Assembly (NCBI GenBank): GCA_916048095.2
Contig: OU696577.1
Location: 3,699,501 to 3,763,500 of the forward strand
DNA: 64,000 bases
Direction: 5' to 3'
From: Sacculina carcini
Lineage: Eukaryota; Arthropoda; Thecostraca; Sacculinidae
Position 1 is the first letter of the stretch; the number at the start of each line of letters is the position of its first letter. Of this stretch, positions 55,199-64,000 are shown piece by piece. Under the pieces are notes generated by a model, which saw only the letters and a program-made list of their open reading frames with translations, was not told the origin of the DNA and did not search any database. Both the position numbers and the translations under genes were made by a program.

Positions 55199-56194
55199 GG
55201 AATTATTACTCATACTCAGTGCCGCCAATCATAAAATCAAATCCAAATTTTCTTCGTAGAATAAAAACAACTATAGCGGTAACTGTATTTACAGACCAGA
55301 CACTTTACGAGACTTGGCCCTTGCAAATTTGGTGATCAATTTGTCAAAGTCGCTGATTGGTTTTACTGTAGTTTACCGTGATGAAGAAATATGTAATATA
55401 TATATCATACTTTTTTTGTTTTATACCTGACTCAAAAAACTTATATTCCTTATATATTCACCGAAATTATTCAAGCCTGGGCCCTTTTTTGAGGCGCCCT
55501 AAAATGCGGAGAGCCCTGGGCAGGTGCCCTCTTTGCCCCCCCCCCCCCCTAAATCCGGCCCTGTCTTCAGCGTAAAGTCGATTCGCTTGCGCATCTGATC
55601 TGACATTGTATTTAGTTTCTGTATTGCGTTTTCAACTTGTGAACAAACCGATAGTGATGTGTGGTGTGCTCGTGCCAAGCGACAAAAAAAGATAACTGAA
55701 CACGATAAAGTCTCTGCAACCGAGCACAACGCCTGGAACACCAACGCAGAAAGATGCTCCATACAATCGTTTCATCGCACTAACACTTGAAACATTCCAC
55801 TGTCTAAGTTTACCAACAACAAATTTGCAGTTGAGGAGCTTTGCAACTTTGCAGTTCTTCTGCTTATTCTGGGGGACCTGTCGATTATACCTTTATATCA
55901 ACACTTATCCGATAGGTCACCTGACCTGTCATAGTAGCGAGACTGTGTTTTTATGATTATACAACATTTTTCTTGTGTGTATCCTCTGAAGCAATTGCAA
56001 ATAAGCAATTGCAATCCGTCGCAGACAAACAACAGCTGACGACCTTAAGACACCATAAACTCACTTCCAGAAAGACGAATTGCTAATTTGATTTCCGAAC
56101 CGAATCAAACAATTTCCCAAACGGCCCATGTTGAAGTCAGTAGAATTCACGTACAATCGCAAATAAATGTGTCTACTCAAGAATTGCACACACT
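55199..56194. other. Mostly unrecognised DNA with one hAT-like terminal repeat
   Basis: On the minus strand from 55,563, CAGGGCCGGATTTAGGGGG followed by a G run resembles a hAT terminal inverted repeat; its partner was not found. A minus-strand ORF 55,499-55,762 (start MEHLSALVFQALCSV, later SDQMRKRIDFTLKT) runs into this repeat. It has no recognised domain and could be a short exon or chance. Confidence 0.4.
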
Positions 56195-56580
56195 GTATAT
56201 ACAGCCGAAATGTACAATATGTACAGTATACTGTAATGTACAGCCGAAATGTACAATATGTACAATATAATTTAATGTACAGCCGAAATGTACAATATGT
56301 ACAATATACTGTAATGTACAGCCGAAATGTACAATATGTACAATATACTGTAATGTACAGCCGAAATGTACAATATGTACAATATACTGTAATGTACAGC
56401 CGAAATGTACAATATGTACAATATACTGTAATGTACAGCCGAAATGTACAATATGTACAATACACCGTAATGTAAAGCCGAAATGTACAATATGTACAAT
56501 ATACTGTAATGTACAGCCGAAATGTACAATATGTACAATATACTGTAATGTACAGCCAAATGTACAATATGTACAATATA
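56195..56580. repeat. 39-bp tandem repeat array, first part
   Basis: About ten units of TGTACAGCCGAAATGTACAA followed by TATGTACAATATACTGTAA, period 39 bp, rich in TGTACA palindromes. The open frames in all phases (CTYCTFRLYITVY and the like) are by-products of a period divisible by three. Confidence 0.95.
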
Positions 56581-57270
56581 ACAAAGTTATAATCAGACTA
56601 GTTTTCTATCTATCAGTTCACTCGGTTTTCTTTCTCTTTGTCAGTTTACGTTCGCGTTCTTTCGCGGCTTGCTTGTGCAGCTGTCGTTAGGCTAATTTAT
56701 GTGTTAGGGCGACGCCAGTATTACACGGCGTCTGATATGTTTGGCAACGTGTGAAGTATGTGTGACAGTAATTAATGACCCTTTTTTGTACGTCTGACTT
56801 GGCTGATCATCTCGAGGCAGCACGCCTGTGTACTGTCAGATCGCGTTTAGAAATAGCTTGTGTCCCGGTTGTGTAGTTCGAGCAGTTTGGCCAGTTGGCA
56901 ATTGCTTGCGAAATATGGTGCCAACGACGTGTGTTCGTAGGTATATAAACCGGGCTTTACTAAGAATAGGGGGCTTGGTGGCTGTGCTTGGTGGCGGTGC
57001 TTGGTGGTTGTTTTAGTTTGACTTGCGACGTAGGACTTGCCACTCACCCAGGCAGACAGTTTTGAAGTCGTCATTAGAGGATTAGGTTCATGACTTATTA
57101 TGTTATATGAGTAGATTTGACTGGTTGCCCTGAATACACAATTCAACTTCGACTGGGTGACTATTACTTGTTATCGCGGAACACAACATCAAGAGGAACT
57201 ATCAAGACATCACGATCAGCCGAACGAAGATCAACATAACAACATATTATTATTATTAACATCGTTACAT
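56581..57270. mobile_element. 690-bp insertion inside the 39-bp array (class unknown)
   Basis: Flanked on both sides by ACAATATA (56573-56580 and 57271-57278), which fits an 8-bp target duplication, though the array itself repeats this word. It starts ACAAAGTTATAATCAG and ends ATCGTTACAT. It contains promoter-like and LTR-like text but no ORF with a domain. The ends are not clear TIRs or TG...CA. Confidence 0.5.
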
Positions 57271-57455
57271 ACAATATACTGTAATGTACAGCCGAAATGT
57301 ACAATATGTACAGTATACTGTAATGTACAGCCGAAATGTACAATATGTACAATATACCGTAATGTACAGCCGAAATGTACAATATGTACAATATACTGTA
57401 ATGTACAGCCGAAATGTACAATATGTAAAGTATACTGTAATGTACAGCCGAAAGT
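57271..57455. repeat. 39-bp tandem repeat array, second part
   Basis: Five further units, continuing the array after the insertion. Confidence 0.95.
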
Positions 57456-57700
57456 GTGCAAATTGAGATACAAATGTTAATACCATCTCAACAGAGTTCA
57501 GAATTCCTCAAATAACAAAATCTAATCAACGGTAATGCCACTTGAACACTTGGTATATGAGCACAAACAGTAAAAATCAGCATATTAGATTCTTACGGAA
57601 AGTAAAAGCTTGCTTCTTCATGGAAGACTCGATATGAAGGTAAAAAGTGCAATAACAAAACCAGTTGTCATTGATAAATCATGTTGTTTAATTATATATT
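57456..57700. other. Spacer, nothing recognised
   Basis: AT-rich. The last five bases ATATT are the target duplication of element 4. Confidence 0.6.
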
Positions 57701-58000
57701 TGTAGTATGTGTATGCATGTGTGTGTGTGTGTGTGCATTGGTGCATGCATGGTGTGTGTGCATCATCTGGCTGTGCAACATGAGCTCACTGTTGCTGGGA
57801 TGTATGTGCGCGTGCAGCAGTTGACTGGTGTATAATTCCAGGTATGTCCTGTCCTTGCAAGTGTGATCGGTGATGACGCATGGTTCGTTGCTGGTGTGTA
57901 ATGTCGTGTGAGTGTGGGTGAGTTGGTTGTAGGTTGTCGTTGTGTGTGGTCGTTGTGTCTGAATAAAGTGTTTTTGCGTTGTGCTCGTGCGTCTTTTACA
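57701..58000 (+). repeat. 5' LTR of element 4
   Basis: TGTAGTATG...CTTTTACA, with a short GT run at 57,719-57,735 and an AATAAA signal at 57962-57967. Confidence 0.98.
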
Positions 58001-58012
58001 AGCTATTTCGGC
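58001..58012 (+). promoter_or_regulatory. Primer-binding site complementary to the tRNA-Phe 5' end
   Basis: AGCTATTTCGGC directly after the LTR. The reverse complement GCCGAAATAGCT equals nucleotides 1-12 of metazoan tRNA-Phe (from memory). The match stops exactly at the LTR edge. No TGG site exists before the gag ATG at 58029. Confidence 0.7.
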
Positions 58013-58028
58013 TTCAAGTATTTTTGAG

Positions 58029-58769
58029 ATGCTCTCTTCAGCTGCAGTGAAGTGCGATGGGGCACATTTTGATGCCCGGTTGGTAGAGGAGTTTAACGGC
58101 ACCAGTGATGTGGTGGAGTGGTTCACCAGAGCCGAGAAATTGTGTGAAATGAGGGGTGTGTCAGTCTTGTCAATTGTGCCGCTGCGACTTACTGGCGGTG
58201 CTTTCGCTGTGTGGTCGCAGCTTCCTCAAGAGAAGCGGAGCGACCTTGCTGCTTTCAGAAGGGCATTGTATGATGCGTTTGCTCTGGATGAACACGCTGC
58301 CTACGAAGTCTTCACGAAGCGGAAGTTGAAGTGTGGCGAAGTACCGGATGTGTTCCTCGCAGATCTGCGAAGGCTGGCTGCTTTGTTTGGCGGTGTACCA
58401 GATCGAACCTTGTTGTGTGCTTTTGTCGCGGGCTTGCCAGATTCCGTTAGGCAAACGATCCGCGCGGGTGCCAGAGCTGAGTGTCTATCTGTTGAAGACG
58501 TCCTCGTTAGAGCTCGTATGGTCCTGAGCGACCAGAAAGTCACAGAGACAGCTGCCAGAATATGCTGTGGCGCTGCTGTTGTCAGGGACAATGAGAGAAG
58601 TGATACAGCTGCTGTCCGAGCGTCACGGACCTTGGGACAGCGAGAGCAGCGTAGACCCATATATTGTTGGAGTTGCGGAGCACGAGGACACATTGCCAGG
58701 CTGTGCCCGGTTCAGGGAAACGGATTGGGGAGCGGTGCGTCGGCACCGGCATCCGCTCCCAGACACTGA
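58029..58769 (+). CDS. gag: Gag of element 4
   Basis: 246 residues. The ATG at 58029 is the first after the primer site. The capsid-like region has DVVEWFTRAEKLCEMRGV (residues 25-42) and RALYDAFALDEHAAYEVFTK (near 80-100). The C-terminal nucleocapsid part has one CCHC knuckle, CWSCGARGHIARLC (residues 213-226). It is the structural protein that assembles the particle and binds the RNA. The last 55 bases overlap pol in the -1 frame, with the slippery site 49 bases before the stop. Intact, unlike gag of element 3. The single knuckle differs from the two in element 3. Confidence 0.9.
   Translation: MLSSAAVKCDGAHFDARLVEEFNGTSDVVEWFTRAEKLCEMRGVSVLSIVPLRLTGGAFAVWSQLPQEKRSDLAAFRRALYDAFALDEHAAYEVFTKRKLKCGEVPDVFLADLRRLAALFGGVPDRTLLCAFVAGLPDSVRQTIRAGARAECLSVEDVLVRARMVLSDQKVTETAARICCGAAVVRDNERSDTAAVRASRTLGQREQRRPIYCWSCGARGHIARLCPVQGNGLGSGASAPASAPRH
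58715..58760 (+). promoter_or_regulatory. -1 ribosomal frameshift signal of element 4
   Basis: The heptamer G GGA AAC (58715-58721) is in the gag frame. After a 6-nt spacer (58722-58727), GGGAGCGG (58728-58735) pairs with CCGCTCCC (58753-58760). TGC/GCA extends the stem across one bulged T, leaving a 10-nt loop. Pol is open in the -1 frame. GGGAAAC is a known retroviral slippery type. All parts are seen; function is inferred. Confidence 0.85.
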
Positions 58770-61700
58770 ATATATGCACAGGTGCACTGCCAATTGTGAA
58801 GCTCCGCGTCAACGGTCGAATGTGTCAGTGTCTTGTCGACACAGGTTGCACTGACACTTTGGTGTGTCGAAGTCGATGTCGGCGATGGAAGCCTGAACGT
58901 GTCAGTTTGACAACATTGAGCGGCAGCAAATTTGTGTGTGAAGGCACTGGTTTAATTGAAGTGTGTTCAAGTGATGGCGGTAAGGTGCGATTGAAAGCGT
59001 TGGTGGTTTCTAGACCGTTGTTAGGCGTCGATGTCATCCTTGGAATGTCTGGCATTTCGGCTTTGGGCGGAGTTATCGTGACTTCGAATCATGATATCAC
59101 TTTAGGTGGAACACTTGGATGTGCCATGACTAATGATGCTTCCGACAGTTTGGTGGAAGGAGAAAAGCACCGAAGTCAGAAGGTTGTTGGCGATGTGAGA
59201 CAGGATCGTTGTGAATCTGGAACGCTGCCGGATGTTGAGACGGCTGACTTCAGAGTCCACTTTAATTCCTCGAAGGCGAAATGGACCGTTGGTTGGAAGT
59301 GGGCAAATGATGTTGTGCCAGTGGTCCTGAAGAACACCACGGATATGTACGGAATGAGTGCTCCCGTCCACGAAAAATTCAACTCTGAATTGAACACGTG
59401 GATAGACCGAGGCTGGCTCATTCCACATGATCGTGTCAAGCATGGCGATCCCCGTGGCTTGGTGCCGTTGATGGCAGTTGAGCAACGTGATGGTACACGG
59501 GTTCGTCCCGTGCTGGATTTCAGAGAGCTGAATGGCTACCTCTCTCCACACACTGCGGACGCAGAAGTGTGCGCGGATCAAACAAGGAAATGGCGGCGCC
59601 ACGGAAGCAACGTTGCAGTTGTGGACCTGAAGAGCGCTTATTTGCAAGTGCACGTGGAACCGCGCCTGTGGACCTATCAGACCGTTGAAGTGAATGGCTG
59701 TAGGTATTGTCTGACCAGGCTCGGCTTTGGTCTCAGCATCGCTCCATTAGTGATGAAGTTGATCGTCCAAACTGTTCTGGAGCGCAACGCCACAATGAAA
59801 GGAGCCGTTTTGCCGTATGTGGACGACCTGCTGGTTGATGAGAACAGAGTCAAAGCGGAGCAAGTTGTCGAGCATTCCCGTCGTCATGGGCTCGAATGTA
59901 AGTCGCCTCAGAGAGTTGCTGACGGCGCTAGGCTCCTCGGGCTGAAGGTGCAATCATGTAAGGGCGTTGCACAATGGAAACGCGATGCTGCCATCCCAGC
60001 TGTTCCGAGCAGAATCACGAGACGAGCTGTGTTCTCTTGGTGTGGACGCCTCATTGCTCACTTACCCGTTTGCGGGTGGATGCGTCCAGCTGCAGCCTGG
60101 CTGAAAAGGCGCGCCAATGAGCTCTCTAGAGCATGGGATGATGTCATTCAGGATGATTCCTTGGCTGCTCAGCTGGCATGGACTCATGATCGCGCTGTGA
60201 GCGATGACCCCGCTCATGGAGAGTGGTCCGTTGACGGTGATAAAGCAGTTGTTTGGACTGATGCCAGCTCTTTGGCCACAGGTGTAGTGCTACAGTCTCT
60301 CAACGGCACGACAATCGAAGATGCCAGCTGGCTGCGCCGTGACGAATCAGCACACATCAACCTGGCGGAGCTGGACGCAGTTGTGCGAGGTCTGAACATG
60401 GCTGTCGTCTGGGATTTCAAATGCATCGAACTGAAGACCGACTCGGCTACTGTGTATAGCTGGGTGTCGGATGCACTATGTGGTAAGGCTCGCCTCCGAA
60501 CAAAAGCCAACGGTGAGATGCTGATTCGCCGTCGCGTGGACCTAATATTTCAGCTCAAACGAGAGCTGTCCTTGGATTTGACAGTGAGCTTGGTGCGATC
60601 GCATGATAACATTGCTGATCTGGTGACCAGAGTGCCGCAGAGTTGGCTTCGTGGTGCAAATGCGAGAATCCAAGCTGTTTGCGCGGCCGGTGCTCGTGGC
60701 GCCTGCAATCGCGCCTTTCTTCTAAACGAATGTGTAGAAGATGCTATCACGAATGTTCATGTGGAAGCAGGACACCCTGGAGTCCGGCGAACGTTGTATT
60801 TCTCAAAGCGTCGCCGCTTGAACGTGACAAGGCGCCAAGTGCAGCAGGTTGTTTCTGCGTGTCAGATTTGTCAGTCGATCGACCCGGCCCCAGTCAAATG
60901 GAGACGCGGCGATTTGAGTGTGTCAGAACTGTGGCAGAGAGTCGCTGTTGACGTGACGCATTTCAAGGGACACGTGTATCTCACCATCATTGACTGTGGA
61001 CCATCGAGATTTGCGTTGTGGCGACACCTGCCTGCTGAGTCGACCAATCACGTTGTTCGAGAATTGGACGCAGTCTTCTTCGAACGCGGTGCTCCACGTG
61101 AAATACTTTCAGACAACGGCACGGTTTTCCGCAGTCGCGAGTTCGCTGCGTTCGCTGCCAGGTGGAGCGTTCCTCTGAGGTATCGTTGTGCCTATCAACC
61201 ATCTGGCAATGGTATCGTGGAGCGGTGTCACCGCAGCATAAAAACCACAGCAGCGAGAAAGCAATGTTCGGTGCAGGAGGCTGTGTACATTTATAACATC
61301 TCACCAAAAGATGATGTTAGATCCACCACAGCTCCGGCTAACATCATTCATGGCTACACAGTACGTGTGAGGAACATTGACCCTGAGCCCGATGTGGAAG
61401 CGAACGAGGTGAGGTGTCGCTACCAAGTGGGTGATGAGGTGTGGGTAAAACCCGCCGACGCGCGCTGCGCCAGCAGGTATTCACAAGGAGTTGTCACGGC
61501 AATCATCTCTGAACAAGCTGTGGATGTTGACGGCATGACGAGACACGTTCGGGATCTACGATTTAGAGGTCGCCCAGGTGTTCGCAGAGTTGCCAACAAC
61601 TTAGCTGTTCAAGAGGAGCTGACAGTGCCGTCGCAGAATCCAGCTCAGGCGAGTGACGAACTGATGGTTTGTTCTGTTGCGGATCAGCGACTTCAGCGTG

Positions 61701-61843
61701 ATGATACGTCGCCGCCAGCATCAGATGAACAGCAGGAGGCTGTCGTGGACGGACTCATCGGGAGTGAGATCAACGAGGGCGGCCCAAGAACATCGATCCG
61801 GACTCGCAGGCCACCTGCGTGGTTGAGCAGTTATGAGCAGTGA
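58721..61843 (+). CDS. pol: Pol of element 4: protease, RT, RNase H, integrase
   Basis: The frame is open from 58664 (1,059 codons) and is reached from gag by the -1 shift. With residues counted from 58664: protease LVDTGCTDTLV (57-67); RT RPVLDFRELNGYL, VDLKSAYLQVHV, CLTRLGFGLSIAP and YVDDLLV (385-391); RNase H VVWTDASSLATG (about 528), LAELDAVVRG, KTDSATVYSW and HDNIADLVTR; integrase zinc module (HVEAGHPGVRRTLYF, then CQICQ, about 698-742), triad in VDVTHFKG (about 762), SDNGTVFRS (about 815) and Glu in NGIVERCHRS (about 850-860). The C-terminal module EVWVKPADARCASRYSQG is shared with element 3. No stop or frameshift is seen, and every catalytic residue is present. Confidence 0.95.
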   Translation, partial: RIGERCVGTGIRSQTLNICTGALPIVKLRVNGRMCQCLVDTGCTDTLVCRSRCRRWKPERVSLTTLSGSKFVCEGTGLIEVCSSDGGKVRLKALVVSRPLLGVDVILGMSGISALGGVIVTSNHDITLGGTLGCAMTNDASDSLVEGEKHRSQKVVGDVRQDRCESGTLPDVETADFRVHFNSSKAKWTVGWKWANDVVPVVLKNTTDMYGMSAPVHEKFNSELNTWIDRGWLIPHDRVKHGDPRGLVPLMAVEQRDGTRVRPVLDFRELNGYLSPHTADAEVCADQTRKWRRHGSNVAVVDLKSAYLQVHVEPRLWTYQTVEVNGCRYCLTRLGFGLSIAPLVMKLIVQTVLERNATMKGAVLPYVDDLLVDENRVKAEQVVEHSRRHGLECKSPQRVADGARLLGLKVQSCKGVAQWKRDAAIPAVPSRITRRAVFSWCGRLIAHLPVCGWMRPAAAWLKRRANELSRAWDDVIQDDSLAAQLAWTHDRAVSDDPAHGEWSVDGDKAVVWTDASSLATGVVLQSLNGTTIEDASWLRRDESAHINLAELDAVVRGLNMAVVWDFKCIELKTDSATVYSWVSDALCGKARLRTKANGEMLIRRRVDLIFQLKRELSLDLTVSLVRSHDNIADLVTRVPQSWLRGANARIQAVCAAGARGACNRAFLLNECVEDAITNVHVEAGHPGVRRTLYFSKRRRLNVTRRQVQQVVSACQICQSIDPAPVKWRRGDLSVSELWQRVAVDVTHFKGHVYLTIIDCGPSRFALWRHLPAESTNHVVRELDAVFFERGAPREILSDNGTVFRSREFAAFAARWSVPLRYRCAYQPSGNGIVERCHRSIKTTAARKQCSVQEAVYIYNISPKDDVRSTTAPANIIHGYTVRVRNIDPEPDVEANEVRCRYQVGDEVWVKPADARCASRYSQGVVTAIISEQAVDVDGMTRHVRDLRFRGRPGVRRVANNLAVQEELTVPSQNPAQASDELMVCSVADQRLQRDDTSPPASDEQQEAVVDGLIGSEINEGGPRTSIRTRRPPAWLSSYEQ

Positions 61844-61882
61844 TGTGTGTTACGGCGTGTGCATGTATGATCCTTGAAGATC

Positions 61883-61891
61883 AGGGGGAAG
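61883..61891 (+). promoter_or_regulatory. Polypurine tract of element 4
   Basis: AGGGGGAAG directly before the TGTAG of the 3' LTR. Confidence 0.85.
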
Positions 61892-62191
61892 TGTAGTATG
61901 TGTATGCATGTGTGTGTGTGTGTGTGCATTGGTGCATGCATGGTGTGTGTGCATCATCTGGCTGTGCAACATGAGCTCACTGTTGCTGGGATGTATGTGC
62001 GCGTGCAGCAGTTGACTGGTGTATAATTCCAGGTATGTCCTGTCCATGCAAGGGTGATCGGTGATGACGCATGGTTCGTTGCTGGTGTGTAATGTCGTGT
62101 GAGTGTGGGTGAGTTGGTTGTAGGTTGTCGTTGTGTGTGGTCGTTGTGTCTGAATAAAGTGTTTTTGCGTTGTGCTCGTGCGTCTTTTACA
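61892..62191 (+). repeat. 3' LTR of element 4
   Basis: 300 bp, two substitutions relative to the 5' LTR (in the block after 'atgtcctgtcc'). Confidence 0.98.
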
Positions 62192-62640
62192 ATATTGTTA
62201 TCGGTATTTGAATGTGACGTGCAACACTTTTTGAGCTGATGCTCTGCATATTTGAGCCGATGATATTTGCTATTCATAAATAGACAGCATATACTACAAT
62301 TAGATTACTTATTAAGATATACTACAATTAGATTACAGAGCATATACTACAATTAGATTTTCCTTCAATTGAATATAGTTATTGCTGTTTTGTCTGCGCA
62401 TTTCATTACATTGCATTTTATTTTAGAGGCATGAAAATCTTATGCGTGTGAGTTTTCAATTTTCAATGTTAAGCTGGATGAAAATCGCCTCTAAAAACCA
62501 TAGACTGCCATGAAAAGGAGTATGGATCAATGACTACGACTAAAAGACATTAATTTCGCCGATGTTCACGGCGTCCTGTCGCGAATAGACGCGCAAATAA
62601 TACGCTACAACCTAAAAAGCCTCTGGCGTATTTGCATATA
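62192..62640. other. Non-coding DNA with a short tandem repeat
   Basis: Three copies of 'atatactacaattagatt' at 62,288-62,358 (spacing about 28 bp). Nothing else recognised. Confidence 0.6.
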
Positions 62641-62693
62641 GATGACACACCCGCACACCCACACACACATACACACACATGTATGTACATCCC

Positions 62694-62838
62694 ACTTCAC
62701 CAACGCCATTTGGAATGCATATTTGTCAGGGTTCAGAGGCACACCCAGCTTGTTACCAAGCGAGGCTGCAATGGTTTGGCAAAGGATGTCTACCTGTGTG
62801 TCAATGATTGTGTCAGTCGTCTGTGATATTCGTCCAAG
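62694..62838 (-). other. Candidate coding exon, unknown product
   Basis: The minus-strand frame is open from just after a TAG (62839-62841). It reads ISQTTDTIIDTQVDILCQTI, then AASLGNKLGVPL and NPDKYAFQMALVK, and then runs into CA-rich low-complexity text. The peptide has balanced, globular composition unlike the surrounding sequence. AG at the left end ('tatcacag') and GT after 'caaatggcgttg' could be splice sites. I do not recognise the protein, and it may also be a fragment of an unrecognised element. Confidence 0.35.
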
Positions 62839-64000
62839 CTACCTCATTACTTGCACACCTCTCACACACCCCACCAAAATATCAACTACCACCACGCCTG
62901 CAAGTATGTTCGTGTGTCCGTGTACGTGTTCATGTTTATTAGTATTCATCGCTCGGCGCCCAACAATAATGCTGTTTCAGTCAGAGGTGAAACTTTTCCC
63001 ACACAGAATATGGTCAATACATTACGAGTACCACAGCAGATGTACGCCTGTGTGGAAGCGTGCGTCTAATCTCGAGATGCGACCAAAAAACTGCAAAAAA
63101 CGGTTTTTTGTATCTCTAGTTTTATCTGCATACGAACGTGTTATCACACCGATCAGAACTGACTTATTTCTTCACTTGCTGCTCATCGCTCGCAACGCGA
63201 CACCGGTTCTCATCTAACTATGCCATCATTAGTGGCTCCCACACTGGAGCCTTATCATCAGCACGTCAGCGGACGACAGTTATGTCTGAAAGTGTCACGT
63301 GCACATCGGCCAATCAGTGTTTCCCGAGCTTTTTGGGGAGAGGTTCCGCTGATTGATTGATTACCTTCCTGCTCCCCACCACAACGTCACACACACAATG
63401 ATGACAAATTCTGTCACACGCAACCAATGTGAATTGCAGTGTTAAATCAATATTGCCAAACTTGAAAAATTGCAACGATAAATTATATCAATCTTGAGAA
63501 ATTAGCTTTTCAGGATAAGCAAAGCCAAGGTTAACGAATACTTTCTCCTATATGAAATGTATCATTATACAATAATTTTTTTTATACAAATATCATTATA
63601 CTTTATCATATAATTAACAATATAATGTATATTCATATATAAGTCACAACCGTTTATAATTCAAGTCACTTTATTAAATAAAATTATATTATATATTATA
63701 TAATAAAGTAATTGTTAGTAACAGTAAATACTAGGTGGATTTACAGGTATTCGAAAACATTTACACGACTGTGACTTATATATGAACTTATCATCATTCA
63801 GTTCATACAGGAGACATTTTTCGTTAATATATAACTTATAAAGAATAATTTGATTTTACAAAAAAGATATCGCACATAGTAGCGGATCCAGAATGCAACT
63901 GGGGGGGGGGGGGGGCTGAATATTTTCTCAATGATATCTACATACATTTACAAAGGCATTATGCACGAATATGCTTTGCGATAATGCTTATATCAACGAA
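62839..64000. other. No gene recognised; G-run near a hAT-like motif at 63.9 kb
   Basis: CA-rich then AT-rich DNA. 63,878-63,915 reads 'tagtagcggatccagaatg' followed by a run of about 15 G. This resembles the start of hAT-type terminal repeats (CAG..GCGGATCCAG), but the element would extend beyond the window. Confidence 0.45.

Larger units (their letters stand above)
57701..62191 (+). mobile_element. Complete Ty3/gypsy retrotransposon, element 4 (young, possibly competent)
   Basis: 300-bp LTRs (57701-58000, 61892-62191) differ at two positions. The TSD is ATATT (57696-57700, 62192-62196). It has a 12-nt primer site, an open gag, an open 1,059-codon pol in the -1 frame, a complete frameshift signal and a purine tract. 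All expected catalytic residues are present. Element 3 is a decayed relative. Confidence 0.98.

Noticed and set aside
56061..56590. Repeat protein ORFs (YCTYCTFRLYITV and similar)
   Set aside because: The 39-bp period is a multiple of three and lacks stops in several frames on both strands, so the ORFs are by-products.

Overview
The window looks like repeat-dense intergenic DNA from an invertebrate metazoan, possibly a protostome; the phylum cannot be fixed. It is AT-rich and carries long CA and TA microsatellites. Almost everything recognisable is a transposable element, and many are nested. I see no certain host gene, rRNA gene, tRNA gene or CRISPR array. One short ORF near 62.7 kb could be a host exon.

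Layout. 1-4.2 kb: palindrome cluster, 5'-truncated Penelope-like element with a GIY-YIG nuclease, LINE and repeat fragments. 4.2-8.8 kb: an LTR-PBS stub and a small non-autonomous LTR element, each inserted in LINE RT fragments; one LTR holds a 1,037-bp CA run. 8.8-12 kb: a GC-rich minus-strand RT-RNase H polyprotein without protease or integrase, hepadnavirus-like in organisation. 12.6-18.6 kb and 19.7-24.2 kb: two decayed Ty3/gypsy elements with exact target-site duplications (TSDs). 24.6-39.8 kb: one gypsy element (element 3) that received a LINE 3' end in its 5' LTR, a near-complete two-ORF LINE in its protease and a CsRn1-like gypsy element in its protease. 40-44.8 kb: nested LINE 3' ends. 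45.9-48.5 kb: fragments of hAT, pogo/Tigger and another DNA transposase. 49.1-55.1 kb: a 6-kb Helitron-type insertion made of tandem Helitron ends. 56.2-57.5 kb: a 39-bp tandem array split by a 690-bp insertion. 57.7-62.2 kb: element 4, a complete and apparently young gypsy element.

Most interesting point. Elements 3 and 4, the non-autonomous element and the LTR-PBS stub have no TGG primer-binding site. Instead, the 12 bases after the LTR are complementary to the first 12 nucleotides of a tRNA (tRNA-Phe in two, tRNA-Ile in two). This suggests a family that primes with a 5' tRNA fragment ending in the D-arm. Element 4 and the CsRn1-like element also each show a full -1 frameshift signal (slippery heptamer, 6-7 nt spacer, hairpin) at the gag-pol junction.

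How the parts relate. Element 3 minus its three insertions is about 4.34 kb, close to element 4 (4.49 kb), so the two confirm each other's boundaries. LTR divergence puts element 4 youngest (2 differences in 300 bp). The CsRn1-like element and element 2 follow at about 2%, and the nested host elements are older.
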